Shown piece by piece: positions 25,513-34,025 of a DNA stretch of 64,000 bases. Origin of the DNA: Bacillus sp. N1-1 (GTDB lineage: Bacteria > Bacillota > Bacilli > Bacillales > Guptibacillaceae); contig NZ_CP046564.1 in assembly GCF_009818105.1 (NCBI RefSeq), positions 3,472,001 to 3,536,000 on the forward strand, given 5' to 3'. The notes under the pieces are model-generated. The model was not told where the DNA came from. It saw only the letters and a program-made list of their open reading frames with translations, and did not search any database. The position numbers and the translations under genes were made by a program. Within the stretch, counting starts at the first letter, position 1. Each line of letters begins with the position of its first letter.

Positions 25513-25798
25513 TAAAATCCCTCCAATCACCGTAATGCTACTTCTAGTATACCGCGCGAGCGAACTAAGCTCAACAATTGAACCTCAGCCGCTCGCTATA
25601 TTTCAAGTGTAAGATTATATTATGCTTCTCATCAAGCTTTTGACTATATGCTAGTACTTGAGGATGGTTTCATTCGAGAGCGATGGAAGGTAGCATAATA
25701 TCTCGCTATTGTATCGCTGCATTTTTCTATTTTACAAGCTCTACGTCCATCTAAACCTTCTATCATTCTACATGAACATCCTTTTATTGACAAACAAC

Positions 25799-26665
25799 CT
25801 ATTTCACGAAGTATACTCCTGTTGAAATGGTGACAGCCGGCCCCGTCATCCACACGTGGTCATCAATATCCCATGTAATGTCCAAGTCACCACCAGCAAG
25901 ATGAACCGTTACCTTTGTTCCTTTAGGCGTTTTTTCATTTAATACACCTGCTACTACAGCGGCGCACGCTCCCGTTCCGCATGCTTGTGTGATACCTGAA
26001 CCTCGTTCCCATACACGAAAATGATACTCACCGCTTGATACAACCTCAACGAATTCAACATTAATACTCTCTGGAAATAGTTCATGATCAGTAAAATAAG
26101 GTCCCGCCGTCGTAAGAGGTGCAGAATGAATATCTTCGACAAACATCACCATATGAGGATTTCCCATCGAAACTCCCGTCATACGTAGGGATTGACATTC
26201 AAAATCAATCGGTTCATTAATCACTTTTTCTTCCGCATTCCCTTTCATCGGAAGACTCCCTCTTGTCCATTGGGGTTTTCCCATATCAATTGTTACAGTT
26301 TCAACCACATCATTAACGAGATGAACTTCTGCTTGCACGAGCCCTGCTAGCGTTTCAATCGCAAATTTCGTTTCAGAAACAAGCTTATTTTCATAAGCGT
26401 ATTTGGCTACACAGCGTAATCCATTCCCACAGTTTTTACCTTCTGATCCATCTTTATTAAAAATCCTCATTTTCACTTCAGCTTTATCTGATGGACAAAT
26501 CAAGATCATGCCGTCTGATCCGATGCCCGTGTAAACATCTGACACTTCTTTTGCATATTGAGGAAGGTTACCTTCGTTTAATGGTTGCTCAAATGTGTTG
26601 ATGTAAATGTAGTTATTGCCAAGGCCATGCATTTTTGTATAAGTAATTTCCTGCAATGCTGTCAC
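25799..26665 (-). CDS. dapF: Diaminopimelate epimerase DapF
   Basis: Converts LL- to meso-diaminopimelate for lysine and peptidoglycan synthesis. Both catalytic Cys contexts are present: NCGNGLRCVAKYAYE and GITQACGTGACAAVVAG. The N-terminal KMHGLGNNYIY is typical. Length is 288 residues from the chosen GTG 26665, near the usual 275-290. Start is uncertain: a GTG just 5 nt after the upstream gene's stop fits operon spacing, a TTG at 26656 is also possible; the longer frame would overlap the upstream gene. It matches yutL in the B. subtilis order. Confidence 0.92.
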   Translation of the reverse strand: MTALQEITYTKMHGLGNNYIYINTFEQPLNEGNLPQYAKEVSDVYTGIGSDGMILICPSDKAEVKMRIFNKDGSEGKNCGNGLRCVAKYAYENKLVSETKFAIETLAGLVQAEVHLVNDVVETVTIDMGKPQWTRGSLPMKGNAEEKVINEPIDFECQSLRMTGVSMGNPHMVMFVEDIHSAPLTTAGPYFTDHELFPESINVEFVEVVSSGEYHFRVWERGSGITQACGTGACAAVVAGVLNEKTPKGTKVTVHLAGGDLDITWDIDDHVWMTGPAVTISTGVYFVK

Positions 26666-26670
26666 TCTTT

Positions 26671-26919
26671 CTATCTTTTTATTTGGTTTTTCCGAACGGC
26701 TTCTGTCGTCCAAAAATAATCGCTATCAATTTTTTCAATCACGAGCTTGCCGTTACAACAAGGCATCACGAGTCTTGTTTTAATTTCTTCACAGCCCTGC
26801 TGATAATCTCGTTCTGTCATCGGTGTTAATACATTCTCCGTCTGACAAAATGGGCATTCTGGAACGTAAACGTCGCCCATCATACGATCATACGGCAATG
26901 TATGTTCAAAGCTACTCAT
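26671..26919 (-). CDS. Small cysteine-containing (zinc-ribbon-like) protein
   Basis: An 82-residue soluble protein with a CPFC pair (about residues 22-25) and a CC pair (about 52-53) that could form one metal site. The start ATG has GGAGGGATCACTG upstream, so translation is well supported, and the gene ends 5 nt before dapF, hence cotranscription and perhaps translational coupling. I do not recognise an orthologue in B. subtilis at this place. Function is unknown. Confidence 0.75.
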   Translation of the reverse strand: MSSFEHTLPYDRMMGDVYVPECPFCQTENVLTPMTERDYQQGCEEIKTRLVMPCCNGKLVIEKIDSDYFWTTEAVRKNQIKR

Positions 26920-27022
26920 CAGTGATCCCTCCTGCCTTTTAATTAAACAAGTATATCGTAAAATTATAAAAATACAACAATGCGGTGCTTGAATTATCAT
27001 CACAAAAGGATAAAACAACCAT

Positions 27023-27050
27023 AAAAAAAAGCCCCTTTAAAAGAGGCTTT
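27023..27050 (-). terminator. Terminator of yutK
   Basis: Stem AAGCC-CTTT / AAAG-GGCTT with a small loop and one mismatched pair, followed on the minus strand by eight T. Confidence 0.8.
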
Positions 27051-27054
27051 CAAC

Positions 27055-28278
27055 TTAGAAAATAAGCATACCCGCAATTGCTGCATTTAACAGGTTTGCA
27101 AGCGTACCAGCTAAGATCGCGCGCATTCCAAACTTTGCAATTTCCGGACGACGTTTCGGTGCAAGACCACCTAGTCCACCTAGTAGGATGGCAAGAGATG
27201 AGAAGTTTGCAAATCCACATAGAGCAAAGCTGATAATCGCAACTGATTTATCAGATAGGTTACCAGCGCTGATTTCCGGACCGAAAGAAGAGAAAGCCAC
27301 AAATTCGTTTAGGATCAACTTTTGTCCAATGTAGTTACCTGCTTGGACAGCATCTTGCCATGGAACACCAATTACAAACGCAAGTGGTGAGAACACATAA
27401 CCAAGAATTTGTTGAATCGTTAAGCCACCAGCACCAAACCAACCGCCAACTGCACCAAGTAAGCCATTTAGAAGCGCAATTAAGGCGATAAATGCAAGAA
27501 GCATGGCTCCAACATTTAAAGCAAGTTTCAGACCGTCTGATGCACCGTGTGCTGCAGCGTCAATCACGTTAACGTGATCTTCATTTCTTTCCATTTTAAT
27601 TTCTTTAGCTGTTTCTGGTGTTTCTGTTTCAGGCATAATTAGCTTGGCCATTAATAGACCACCTGGCGCTGCCATGAAACTTGCCGCTAGGAGATACTCA
27701 AGCGGTACACCGAGCAAAGAATAACCAATTAAAACAGAACCAGCCACGGAAGCAAGTCCACCTGTCATAACGGCAAATAACTCAGATTTCGTCATTTTAT
27801 CCAGGTAAGGTTTAATAACAAGCGGTGCTTCTGTTTGACCAACAAAGATATTCGCTGTTGCTGATAAAGATTCTGCTTTACTTGTTCCAAGTGCCCATGA
27901 GATCGCTCCACCAAGGATACGAATAACCCATTGCATAATACCAAGGTAATAAAGAACAGAAATAAGAGACGAGAAGAAGATAATAATGGTTAGAACTTGA
28001 AAAGCAAAGATCATCCCAATGTCTTCATTCCCAATTAAGCCACCGAATAGGAACCCAATTCCTTCATTAGCGTATCCAATAATATCTTGAACGAATAAGG
28101 ATAGTTGTTTTAAAGCTGCCTTACCCGCTTCCCATTTAAGTACCACAAATGCAAATGCGACCTGAATCGCAAGTGCTCCTAGCACCGTACGAAGGTTAAT
28201 CGCTTTACGGTTTGTTGAAAAGATTAGGGCAATGGCAAAAAGTACAGCCATACCACCAAATCCCCATAGTATTTGCAT
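27055..28278 (-). CDS. yutK: NupC family nucleoside transporter YutK
   Basis: Concentrative nucleoside transporter (CNT/NupC) of 407 residues with about eight to nine hydrophobic segments. The family signature is seen in [20 protein letters not shown] (about 147-166), which carries the Glu needed for nucleoside and cation binding, and in [21 protein letters not shown] near the C-terminus. It would import nucleosides with Na+ or H+. The ATG has GGGGTGTA upstream. A cre-like site overlaps its upstream region, which fits catabolite control of nucleoside use. Place and order match yutK of B. subtilis. Confidence 0.92.
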   Translation of the reverse strand: MQILWGFGGMAVLFAIALIFSTNRKAINLRTVLGALAIQVAFAFVVLKWEAGKAALKQLSLFVQDIIGYANEGIGFLFGGLIGNEDIGMIFAFQVLTIIIFFSSLISVLYYLGIMQWVIRILGGAISWALGTSKAESLSATANIFVGQTEAPLVIKPYLDKMTKSELFAVMTGGLASVAGSVLIGYSLLGVPLEYLLAASFMAAPGGLLMAKLIMPETETPETAKEIKMERNEDHVNVIDAAAHGASDGLKLALNVGAMLLAFIALIALLNGLLGAVGGWFGAGGLTIQQILGYVFSPLAFVIGVPWQDAVQAGNYIGQKLILNEFVAFSSFGPEISAGNLSDKSVAIISFALCGFANFSSLAILLGGLGGLAPKRRPEIAKFGMRAILAGTLANLLNAAIAGMLIF

Positions 28279-28370
28279 ATTTTACACCCCTCGTTAAATA
28301 TTGTATCCGTTTATAAGCATAGGCTACCCCATTACCAGATTTAAAATAGAAATATTATAGCACTCAGCCA

Positions 28371-28385
28371 AATACAGCGCTTACA
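28371..28385 (-). promoter_or_regulatory. cre-like site upstream of yutK
   Basis: TTGTAAGCGCTGTAT on the minus strand matches the cre consensus except for one fixed position. A TATAAT (minus strand) lies just downstream, so CcpA binding would fall at the promoter. Confidence 0.35.
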
Positions 28386-28440
28386 AACAGTGTTTTTCAT
28401 CGTCTGAAAATTCGACATTTTTCGCGGTTAAGCGGAAAAT

Positions 28441-28469
28441 AAAAAGTCTGCTCTCTCTCTATCAGACTT
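28441..28469 (-). terminator. Terminator of yuzB
   Basis: A 7-bp stem AAGTCTG / CAGACTT around a 12-nt pyrimidine loop, followed on the minus strand by CTTTTT. Confidence 0.65.
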
Positions 28470-28516
28470 CAATGAACCTTTGTCATTATAACACAGAATA
28501 TGAGCAATGAAAGCCC

Positions 28517-28741
28517 TTAATTGTCCTCATTTAATTTTTGCGTGATTTTTTTAATTAGAGCTTCAGACGTCTCAGCATTGATTAAGCGACCCTCAACAAT
28601 CGCAAACGCCTCACTATAGCAGTTCCCACAATAACCAAGACAACCATAATCGATCAACTCAACTCCTGGTACCTTTTCGAATACTTCCCATACCTTTTTG
28701 TTATCCCTTAAATTTCCAGCGCAAAATTCAATTGTTTTCAT
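28517..28741 (-). CDS. yuzB: UPF0349 protein YuzB
   Basis: Small protein of 74 residues of the DUF1450 family. Four cysteines (Cys7, Cys34, Cys38, Cys41; GCLGYCGNC) recall the thioredoxin-like [2Fe-2S] ferredoxin fold, so metal or cluster binding is plausible but unproven. MKTIEFCAGN is the family N-terminus. Adjacent to the divergent yutJ as in B. subtilis, in a neighbourhood full of Fe-S genes. Confidence 0.88.
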   Translation of the reverse strand: MKTIEFCAGNLRDNKKVWEVFEKVPGVELIDYGCLGYCGNCYSEAFAIVEGRLINAETSEALIKKITQKLNEDN

Positions 28742-28780
28742 TTAAATGCCACTCCCCAGTTACGCATTTCAGAAATGTTA

Positions 28781-28809
28781 TTGTACATAAGTCTCAGTTT
28801 CGCTATAAT
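28781..28809 (+). promoter_or_regulatory. Probable sigma-A promoter of yutJ
   Basis: TTGTAC, a 17-nt spacer and a perfect TATAAT. The start codon of yutJ is 149 nt downstream, so the leader is rather long; a second promoter nearer to the gene is possible. Confidence 0.55.
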
Positions 28810-28958
28810 TTTAACTGTCATAAAAAATTCAAATGTATAAGTATAGTATAGCGCGTGTCGCTTCCTTATTTCTTCCTAAATCTTAACTTCTTCTTTAGCT
28901 TCTCTACTTTATATAGGAAGACGGCGTTATTGAATTTTATCAAAGGGGACCTCTTATC

Positions 28959-30023
28959 ATGAAAAGGCTAGTGCTATTAGGCGGCGGATACGGTGGTATG
29001 CGCATTCTACAGAAATTATTTTCATCTGATTTACCAGAAGACCTCACGATTACGCTTGTTGACCGAAATCCTTATCATAGTATGAAAACGGAATATTACG
29101 CGCTTGCTGCCGGAACAGCAAGTGATCATCACATACGCGTTCAATTTCCAGTTCATCAAAAGCTTGAAATCAAATATGGTGAAATTAGTGGCATCGACTT
29201 AAACTCAAATGTGATTCACTTAAAAGATGATGACGACCTCGCTTACGACACCCTCGTCATTGGTCTTGGTTGTGAAGACAAATATCATAATGTACCAGGC
29301 GCTGATATTCATACACTAAGCATCCAAACCATTGATTCTTCAAGAAGAACGTATGAAACCTTAAACAACCTTGGTGCTAACTCAATCGTTGGCATCGTAG
29401 GTGCTGGCCTGAGTGGCGTTGAGCTCGCCAGTGAACTTCACGAAAGCAGACCAGACCTTCAAGTCAAATTGTTTGATCGTGGTCATACGATCCTCTCTGC
29501 CTTTCCTGAAAGACTCGGAAAATATGTACAGTCTTGGTTTGAAGAACGTGATGTCGAGGTTGTGAGTGAATCCAATATAACAAAAGTAGAACCGAATACC
29601 CTTTTTAATCATGGGGAACCCGTTCACTGTGACTCAATTGTTTGGACAGCCGGCATTCAGCCAAACAAAATCGTTCGTGAGCTAGACGTAGAAAAAGATC
29701 CACAGCAGCGGATTATCCTTAATGATTACCACTCTATTCCAAATCACGACAATGCATTTGTTGTTGGCGACTGCGCAAGTTTGCCACATGCACCAAGTGC
29801 TCAGCTTGCTGAAGAACAGGCTGAACAAATTGCCCTTGTGCTACAAAAGCAATGGAAAAACGAAACACCACCAGCACTTCCACCGATTAAAATCAAAGGA
29901 ACGCTTGGCTCACTCGGAAGCAAACATGGCTTTGGCGTCATGGCGAATCGACCACTCACTGGTCGGGTACCGCGTCTACTTAAGTCAGGGATCTTATGGA
30001 TGTATAAAAATCATAATGGTTAA
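28959..30023 (+). CDS. yutJ: Type II NADH dehydrogenase-like protein YutJ
   Basis: FAD-dependent NDH-2-like oxidoreductase of 354 residues. LVLLGGGYGGMRI (FAD, residues 4-16), GIVGAGLSGVELASEL (NAD(P)H, about 146) and AFVVGDCASLPHAPSAQLAEEQ (about 265) are present. It is about 50 residues shorter than YumB and lacks much of the C-terminal membrane-binding part, so a quinone-reducing role is less certain than for YumB. AAAGGGGA precedes the ATG. Terminator follows. The pair yumB/yutJ matches B. subtilis. Confidence 0.88.
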   Translation: MKRLVLLGGGYGGMRILQKLFSSDLPEDLTITLVDRNPYHSMKTEYYALAAGTASDHHIRVQFPVHQKLEIKYGEISGIDLNSNVIHLKDDDDLAYDTLVIGLGCEDKYHNVPGADIHTLSIQTIDSSRRTYETLNNLGANSIVGIVGAGLSGVELASELHESRPDLQVKLFDRGHTILSAFPERLGKYVQSWFEERDVEVVSESNITKVEPNTLFNHGEPVHCDSIVWTAGIQPNKIVRELDVEKDPQQRIILNDYHSIPNHDNAFVVGDCASLPHAPSAQLAEEQAEQIALVLQKQWKNETPPALPPIKIKGTLGSLGSKHGFGVMANRPLTGRVPRLLKSGILWMYKNHNG

Positions 30024-30029
30024 TTCAAT

Positions 30030-30062
30030 ACCCCTCTACTACATTAGTGGAGGGGTTTTTTG
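30030..30062 (+). terminator. Terminator of yutJ
   Basis: An 11-bp stem (ACCCCTCTACT with one G-U pair to AGTGGAGGGGT) and a 5-nt loop, followed by six T. Confidence 0.88.
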
Positions 30063-30112
30063 ATAAAACTCGCAAGAAAAGTATATGTGTAATCAACGAA
30101 CGGATCCTTTGT

Positions 30113-30460
30113 TTAATTTACAAAGTGTGTATGCTTCGTTTTCCACTTTTCAAGAGCAATATATAACCAGAAGCTATAGATTCCTAAAGTTATAATGGTT
30201 AAAAGCCACCATTTTATCCAATTACCAAAAAGCTGTACTGCAGTACCATCAAAACCAAGTCGTTTTCCACCAATTACCGTATGTCTTGCTTTCCATGAAT
30301 AAATCATTGTGTAAGACCATGGAAAACAAATACCTAATGTTATGACCGTAACGATCCAGCCTAACAAAGTGTAGCCAATAAGCTGGAATAGTCCACCGTC
30401 AAAGTATGAGCTTGTTTCTTCTTGCTGTAACCGAATTTCCGTGACTGATTCTGTCTCCAA
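30113..30460 (-). CDS. DUF898-like membrane protein
   Basis: A 115-residue membrane protein with two hydrophobic segments, each followed by the characteristic W-x-Y/W-K pattern: ITLGICFPWSYTMIYSWKARHTV and ITLGIYSFWLYIALEKWKTKHT. This internal repeat is typical of DUF898/YjgN-like proteins; function unknown. The start is a TTG with AGGAGAG upstream. No clear terminator directly follows. It is not part of the B. subtilis order that I recall at this spot. Confidence 0.75.
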   Translation of the reverse strand: METESVTEIRLQQEETSSYFDGGLFQLIGYTLLGWIVTVITLGICFPWSYTMIYSWKARHTVIGGKRLGFDGTAVQLFGNWIKWWLLTIITLGIYSFWLYIALEKWKTKHTHFVN

Positions 30461-30540
30461 TGGTCATCTCTCCTAAATAAATTTATAACAATAACCTCCT
30501 TATCTTCTCTAATTATCCATTTGTTTCCTTCTCGAAATTA

Positions 30541-30570
30541 AAAAAAGAGCAAGTTGCTTTCAACTCGCTC
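30541..30570 (-). terminator. Terminator of yuzD
   Basis: Stem GAGC-AGTTG / CAACT-GCTC with a CTTT loop and single-base bulges, followed on the minus strand by a TTTTTT run. Confidence 0.75.
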
Positions 30571-30581
30571 GTCTTGCCTTA

Positions 30582-30890
30582 TTATGCCGTAGCTGATTGA
30601 TCTTCCAATACAGCATAGAGATCTTTCAACCTTGGATTTCCTTCTGAGACAATTTCATTTTGAACGACAATGACGGGATAAAATAGATCTTCATCAATTA
30701 CTTTAGCGGCAAAAATCGCTTCTGCTCCTGAAAGTTGACTATGAATATCAATATATCGAACGGCAATTTGTCGATCCGGATATTTCCGATCAAGGGCAGC
30801 TTTTAGCCATTCAGCCGTTTCTTCTGAAGAAGGCAGATTCACACAGCTTGCACAACGTTCGCCTGCTCCATAGACAAGTACTTCCTCCAT
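30582..30890 (-). CDS. yuzD: Thioredoxin-like disulfide oxidoreductase YuzD
   Basis: DUF1462 protein of 102 residues with a thioredoxin-like fold predicted for the family. The redox motif GERCASC gives Cys13 and Cys16. YPVIVVQNEIVSEGNP near residue 72 includes the cis-Pro expected in such folds. The ATG has AAAGGA upstream. It is divergent from the Nfu gene as in B. subtilis (yuzD-yutI), which suggests a link to Fe-S or thiol chemistry, though not proven. Confidence 0.87.
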   Translation of the reverse strand: MEEVLVYGAGERCASCVNLPSSEETAEWLKAALDRKYPDRQIAVRYIDIHSQLSGAEAIFAAKVIDEDLFYPVIVVQNEIVSEGNPRLKDLYAVLEDQSATA

Positions 30891-31042
30891 GATGAAAAAC
30901 GTCCTTTCTATTCAATCCATTTACCTTTATTGTACCTTATTCCATTGAGACAGAAAAGAACCATTCGCCTTTTTTAATTCTAGCAATCATTTCCCTAGAT
31001 GTTCCATCTTGAATCTGATTTCATACCATGATAAAGTAAGAT

Positions 31043-31061
31043 GAGAATAATAATCATTCCA
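31043..31061. promoter_or_regulatory. Fur-like box upstream of the nfu gene
   Basis: GAGAATAATAATCATTCCA matches the 19-bp Fur consensus (GATAATGATAATCATTATC) at 14 positions. It is centred about 45 nt upstream of a TATAAT at 31095-31100. An AT-rich chance match is possible. Confidence 0.35.
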
Positions 31062-31123
31062 CAATAACACATAGATTTTTCACATCATCATTAGTATAAT
31101 GGAAGTATGAAGGGAGTCGATGA

Positions 31124-31348
31124 ATGATGCAAGAGCAAGTACAAGATGTATTGAATAAACTGCGTCCATTCCTCCTGCGTGACGGCGGAGACGTAGAGCT
31201 TGTAGACATCGAAGATGGCGTAGTTAAAGTACGTCTAATGGGAGCGTGCGGCAGCTGCCCTAGTTCCACAATTACACTTAAAGCAGGAATCGAACGCGCA
31301 CTACTTGAAGAAGTCCCTGGTGTAACAGAACTCGAGCAAGTATTTTAA
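31124..31348 (+). CDS. yutI: NifU-like Fe-S scaffold/carrier protein (Nfu, YutI)
   Basis: A 74-residue NifU C-terminal domain protein. The cluster-binding CxxC is present as ACGSCPSS (Cys42, Cys45), with the [17 protein letters not shown]-terminus typical of Nfu. It carries 4Fe-4S clusters to targets such as aconitase-type enzymes (LeuC in this window is one possible client). Two ATGs in a row; AAGGGAG upstream fits either. TATAAT lies at 31095 and a possible Fur box just before it. Confidence 0.93.
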   Translation: MMQEQVQDVLNKLRPFLLRDGGDVELVDIEDGVVKVRLMGACGSCPSSTITLKAGIERALLEEVPGVTELEQVF

Positions 31349-31361
31349 ACCAAACACATCC

Positions 31362-31391
31362 ATCCCCTCTAGACTAGAGGGGATTTTTTAT
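31362..31391. terminator. Bidirectional terminator between nfu and yutH
   Basis: A 10-bp stem ATCCCCTCTA / TAGAGGGGAT with a 3-nt centre and six T. It separates convergent genes. Confidence 0.9.
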
Positions 31392-31394
31392 GTT

Positions 31395-32390
31395 TTAACT
31401 TAACCAATCCACACGTCTCATTTGGCTCCCGTAATCTCCCATTAACTCCTGAAATAACAAACGATAAACTTCCTCTCGCTCGCCTTCTCTTCTCACAAAT
31501 TTCTTTAAGTTTAGGAAGCTCCGTTCTTTCTCTTTCAAATTGCCATCACTATAATAATGCTCAACCGTCTCCACATAAGGTAGCGGAAAAAGCAAACGTG
31601 CATATAAGAGATTCCAGTCCATTTGATTCAGCGTACGACGTTCATGATAATCCCACAAGAACTGCCTGATTGTTTCAAAGTTCCCTTCGCCTTCTACCAA
31701 CTCATATCGAATCCATTCGGCAAGATCTCTAGCTGGATGGTCTAATATAAAATCATTTGGAAACAGTCCTTCTGAATTCCGACGATATTTCGCTGTATAC
31801 CGGTTAAACGCAAGCGTTCTAACTTGAAATGGATTCGTTCCTGTATCAATCCCGCAGTCTACGATGTACTGAATCGCATTTTCTGCTAAACCAGAGTAAT
31901 ATGGAAATGTTTCAATAAACCATTTATCAAATTCTCGATGAGGCTGCGCCTGATTTTTCAATTCTTCTCGAAACGATTCAAGTTGATCCATTCTGAACTG
32001 CCATCTCATTTGCCATGGTTGAATTTCCGGTAATTCATTGTAAGCGACTAGAAGATTACCTGCTTTTCGATGAAACAGTGCTAGCCGACTGCCGTCACTA
32101 TGACGGGTGTGACGTTGATACGGTTTTTGATAAAGAACATGAGCTTCATTTTGTATCGTTTCAATATACTTTCCTCTTCTTGAAGCAATTGGCAACATCG
32201 TCGGTTCGTTCTGTTGATTAAAATAGTTCGCAACCATGACATACCACGGGAATTCACTTTCCTGCTCCAGTTGCGCCCGTTTTAATATAAATTCTGATTG
32301 ATCTGAACCCCTAAGTAAGTAGCCACCGTTTTCCTCATTCTGCTGATCAACAACAATCCCATATTGATGAAAAATCTCCCGCTCCAGCAT
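31395..32390 (-). CDS. yutH: Spore coat-associated protein YutH (CotS-like kinase fold)
   Basis: A 331-residue protein of the YutH/CotS family, distantly related to aminoglycoside/choline kinases. The start (MLEREIFHQYGI), GYLLRGSDQSEFILKRA and LFHRKAGNLLVAYNELPEIQPW are recognisable. Key kinase residues are not clearly conserved, as in most spore-coat members: the usual HGD catalytic motif is not seen. B. subtilis YutH is expressed late in sporulation in the mother cell and found in the coat. AGGGTT ribosome site precedes the ATG. Confidence 0.82.
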   Translation of the reverse strand: MLEREIFHQYGIVVDQQNEENGGYLLRGSDQSEFILKRAQLEQESEFPWYVMVANYFNQQNEPTMLPIASRRGKYIETIQNEAHVLYQKPYQRHTRHSDGSRLALFHRKAGNLLVAYNELPEIQPWQMRWQFRMDQLESFREELKNQAQPHREFDKWFIETFPYYSGLAENAIQYIVDCGIDTGTNPFQVRTLAFNRYTAKYRRNSEGLFPNDFILDHPARDLAEWIRYELVEGEGNFETIRQFLWDYHERRTLNQMDWNLLYARLLFPLPYVETVEHYYSDGNLKEKERSFLNLKKFVRREGEREEVYRLLFQELMGDYGSQMRRVDWLS

Positions 32391-32559
32391 GCTAACCCTC
32401 CGACATTTCGTCTTTGTATTTGTACTATATGCCTAAGGCGCCCAATCGGTGTAATCGATTCAACTGAACATCACTGTCATATTTCTCCGCCCTTCACCAT
32501 ATACTAATATAATCAACTCTATCCAATACCAATTTACTATAAAGTTAGGTGGGACAAGA

Positions 32560-33057
32560 ATGGGCCAAGAACCTATGGACCTTGTAGAAAAAGCAGCGAG
32601 AAGTAAATTAAAAGAACGTGGAGTCGAGATCAAAGATATCGCAGACCTCGTCTTTTACCTTCAAGAAAAATATCACCCTAACCTTGAAATAGAAACATGT
32701 ATCCAGAACGTAGAACGTGTGTTATCAAAAAGAGAAGTTCAAAATGCAGTATTAACAGGCATCCAACTTGATGAATTAACGGAGAGAAAACTACTTGATC
32801 AACCGCTCCAAGATATTTTAATGAAAGATGAAGGTTTATATGGCGTAGATGAAATTATTGCTTTATCAATCGTCAACGTGTATGGTTCGATTGGATTTAC
32901 TAATTATGGCTTTATCGATAAACAAAAGCCAGGGATACTTGAACGATTAAATGATAAGACGACAGGAGAATGTCACACGTATCTTGATGATATTGTCGGT
33001 GCAATAGCTGCGGCGGCCTCAAGCCGCTTAGCACATCGAGCTCAGAAAACTGAATAA
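32560..33057 (+). CDS. yutG: Phosphatidylglycerophosphatase A family protein YutG
   Basis: A 165-residue PgpA-type protein without obvious membrane helices, unlike E. coli PgpA, which agrees with B. subtilis YutG. Family motifs are QNAVLTGIQLDELTE, the long EGLYGVDEIIALSIVNVYG segment and GECHTYLDDIVGAIAAAAS, which carries the DD pair expected near the active site. It may dephosphorylate phosphatidylglycerol phosphate or a soluble analogue; the activity of this soluble subgroup is not established. AGGTGGGA precedes the ATG. Confidence 0.85.
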   Translation: MGQEPMDLVEKAARSKLKERGVEIKDIADLVFYLQEKYHPNLEIETCIQNVERVLSKREVQNAVLTGIQLDELTERKLLDQPLQDILMKDEGLYGVDEIIALSIVNVYGSIGFTNYGFIDKQKPGILERLNDKTTGECHTYLDDIVGAIAAAASSRLAHRAQKTE

Positions 33058-33067
33058 TGATCAAACG

Positions 33068-33093
33068 AAAAAACGCCCCGCGGGGCGTTTTTA
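33068..33093. terminator. Bidirectional terminator between yutG and yutF
   Basis: Perfect GC-rich palindrome (AAAACGCCCC/GGGGCGTTTT around a CG centre) flanked by A and T runs, between convergent genes. Confidence 0.92.
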
Positions 33094-33855
33094 TATTTTC
33101 CACTCATCTAATGTTTGGATCGTATACGTTGGGAGCTTTTCTACTGACTCCAAGTGTTCTTTTGTCGTGACACCCGTATGCACAAGCAGGGTATCTAACC
33201 CTGCGTTAATGCCTGCAAGAATATCTGTCCGGTAATTATCCCCAACCATCAACGTCTCTTCCTTAGATGTGCCGAGCTGTGCCAAAGCTTGTTCCATAAT
33301 AATGGGTTCAGGCTTTCCAATAAAAATCGGATCCGTTTCTGTTGAAACAGAAACCACTGAAGTCAATGAACCATTACCAGGTAGCAATCCACGTTCTGTT
33401 GGAATCGCAATATCGCCATTAGTCGATATAAACGTAGCTCCGTTTCGAACGGCAATACAAGCTTTAGCAAATTTTTCATAAGTAATCGAGCGGTCAATGC
33501 CAACGACAACGTAATCTGGATGATCGTCTTGAAGGGTTAGTCCCTCATCCGTTAACGCATCACGAATCCCTTCTTCACCGATTACATACACCGATGCATC
33601 ACTCTTCTCATGTGAGATATAGCTTGCTGTCGCCATGCTTGTTGTAAACACATGATCTGGCGTACAAGGAACACCAAATGCCTCAAGCTTCTCAGACACT
33701 TGTTCTTTTCGTTTTGATGAATTGTTCGTCACAAATAAATAAGGAATATTCGCTTCCTTTAAACGCTTCACGAATTCAACTGCCTCATGAATCTTTTCAG
33801 TGCCACGGTACATCGTGCCATCTAGATCAATTAAATAACCTTTATAGTTTTTCAT
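33091..33855 (-). CDS. yutF: HAD-IIA family phosphatase YutF (NagD-like)
   Basis: HAD phosphatase of 254 residues. Motif I YLIDLDGTMYRG gives nucleophile Asp10 and Asp12. FVTNNSSKRKEQV is motif II. GKPEPIIMEQAL has the motif III Lys and MVGDNYRTDILAGINAG the motif IV acidic residues. A C2a cap of about 100 residues sits between motifs II and III. Such NagD-like enzymes hydrolyse small sugar phosphates, nucleotides or p-nitrophenyl phosphate; the physiological substrate is not known. AAGGAGGAAG precedes the ATG. Confidence 0.9.
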   Translation of the reverse strand: MKNYKGYLIDLDGTMYRGTEKIHEAVEFVKRLKEANIPYLFVTNNSSKRKEQVSEKLEAFGVPCTPDHVFTTSMATASYISHEKSDASVYVIGEEGIRDALTDEGLTLQDDHPDYVVVGIDRSITYEKFAKACIAVRNGATFISTNGDIAIPTERGLLPGNGSLTSVVSVSTETDPIFIGKPEPIIMEQALAQLGTSKEETLMVGDNYRTDILAGINAGLDTLLVHTGVTTKEHLESVEKLPTYTIQTLDEWKI

Positions 33856-33890
33856 TTTTTACTTCCTCCTTCTATTTATCCAATCCATAA

Positions 33891-33920
33891 GAAAACCGCT
33901 TTCATTTATCGAAAGCGGTT
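33891..33920 (-). terminator. Terminator downstream of yutE
   Basis: A perfect 10-bp stem AACCGCTTTC / GAAAGCGGTT with a 7-nt loop; the minus-strand end is TTTTC. It isolates yutE from yutF. Confidence 0.75.
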
Positions 33921-34025
33921 CTTCGGTCGTGTTTTTGAATGCATAACGTTAGCTGCTTTTCACGTTTTTTACTACCTCTCATCAAAAACACTCTTCTTTC
34001 TTTACATGCTTCGATTAATCAAGTT

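Noticed and set aside
25644..25853. 69-codon frame after dapF on the minus strand
   Set aside because: Overlaps the dapF end, lacks a ribosome site, and its composition is not protein-like.
33921..34025. 26-codon frame on the minus strand starting MRGSKKREK
   Set aside because: No good ribosome site, and it runs into the terminator hairpin at 33891-33920.
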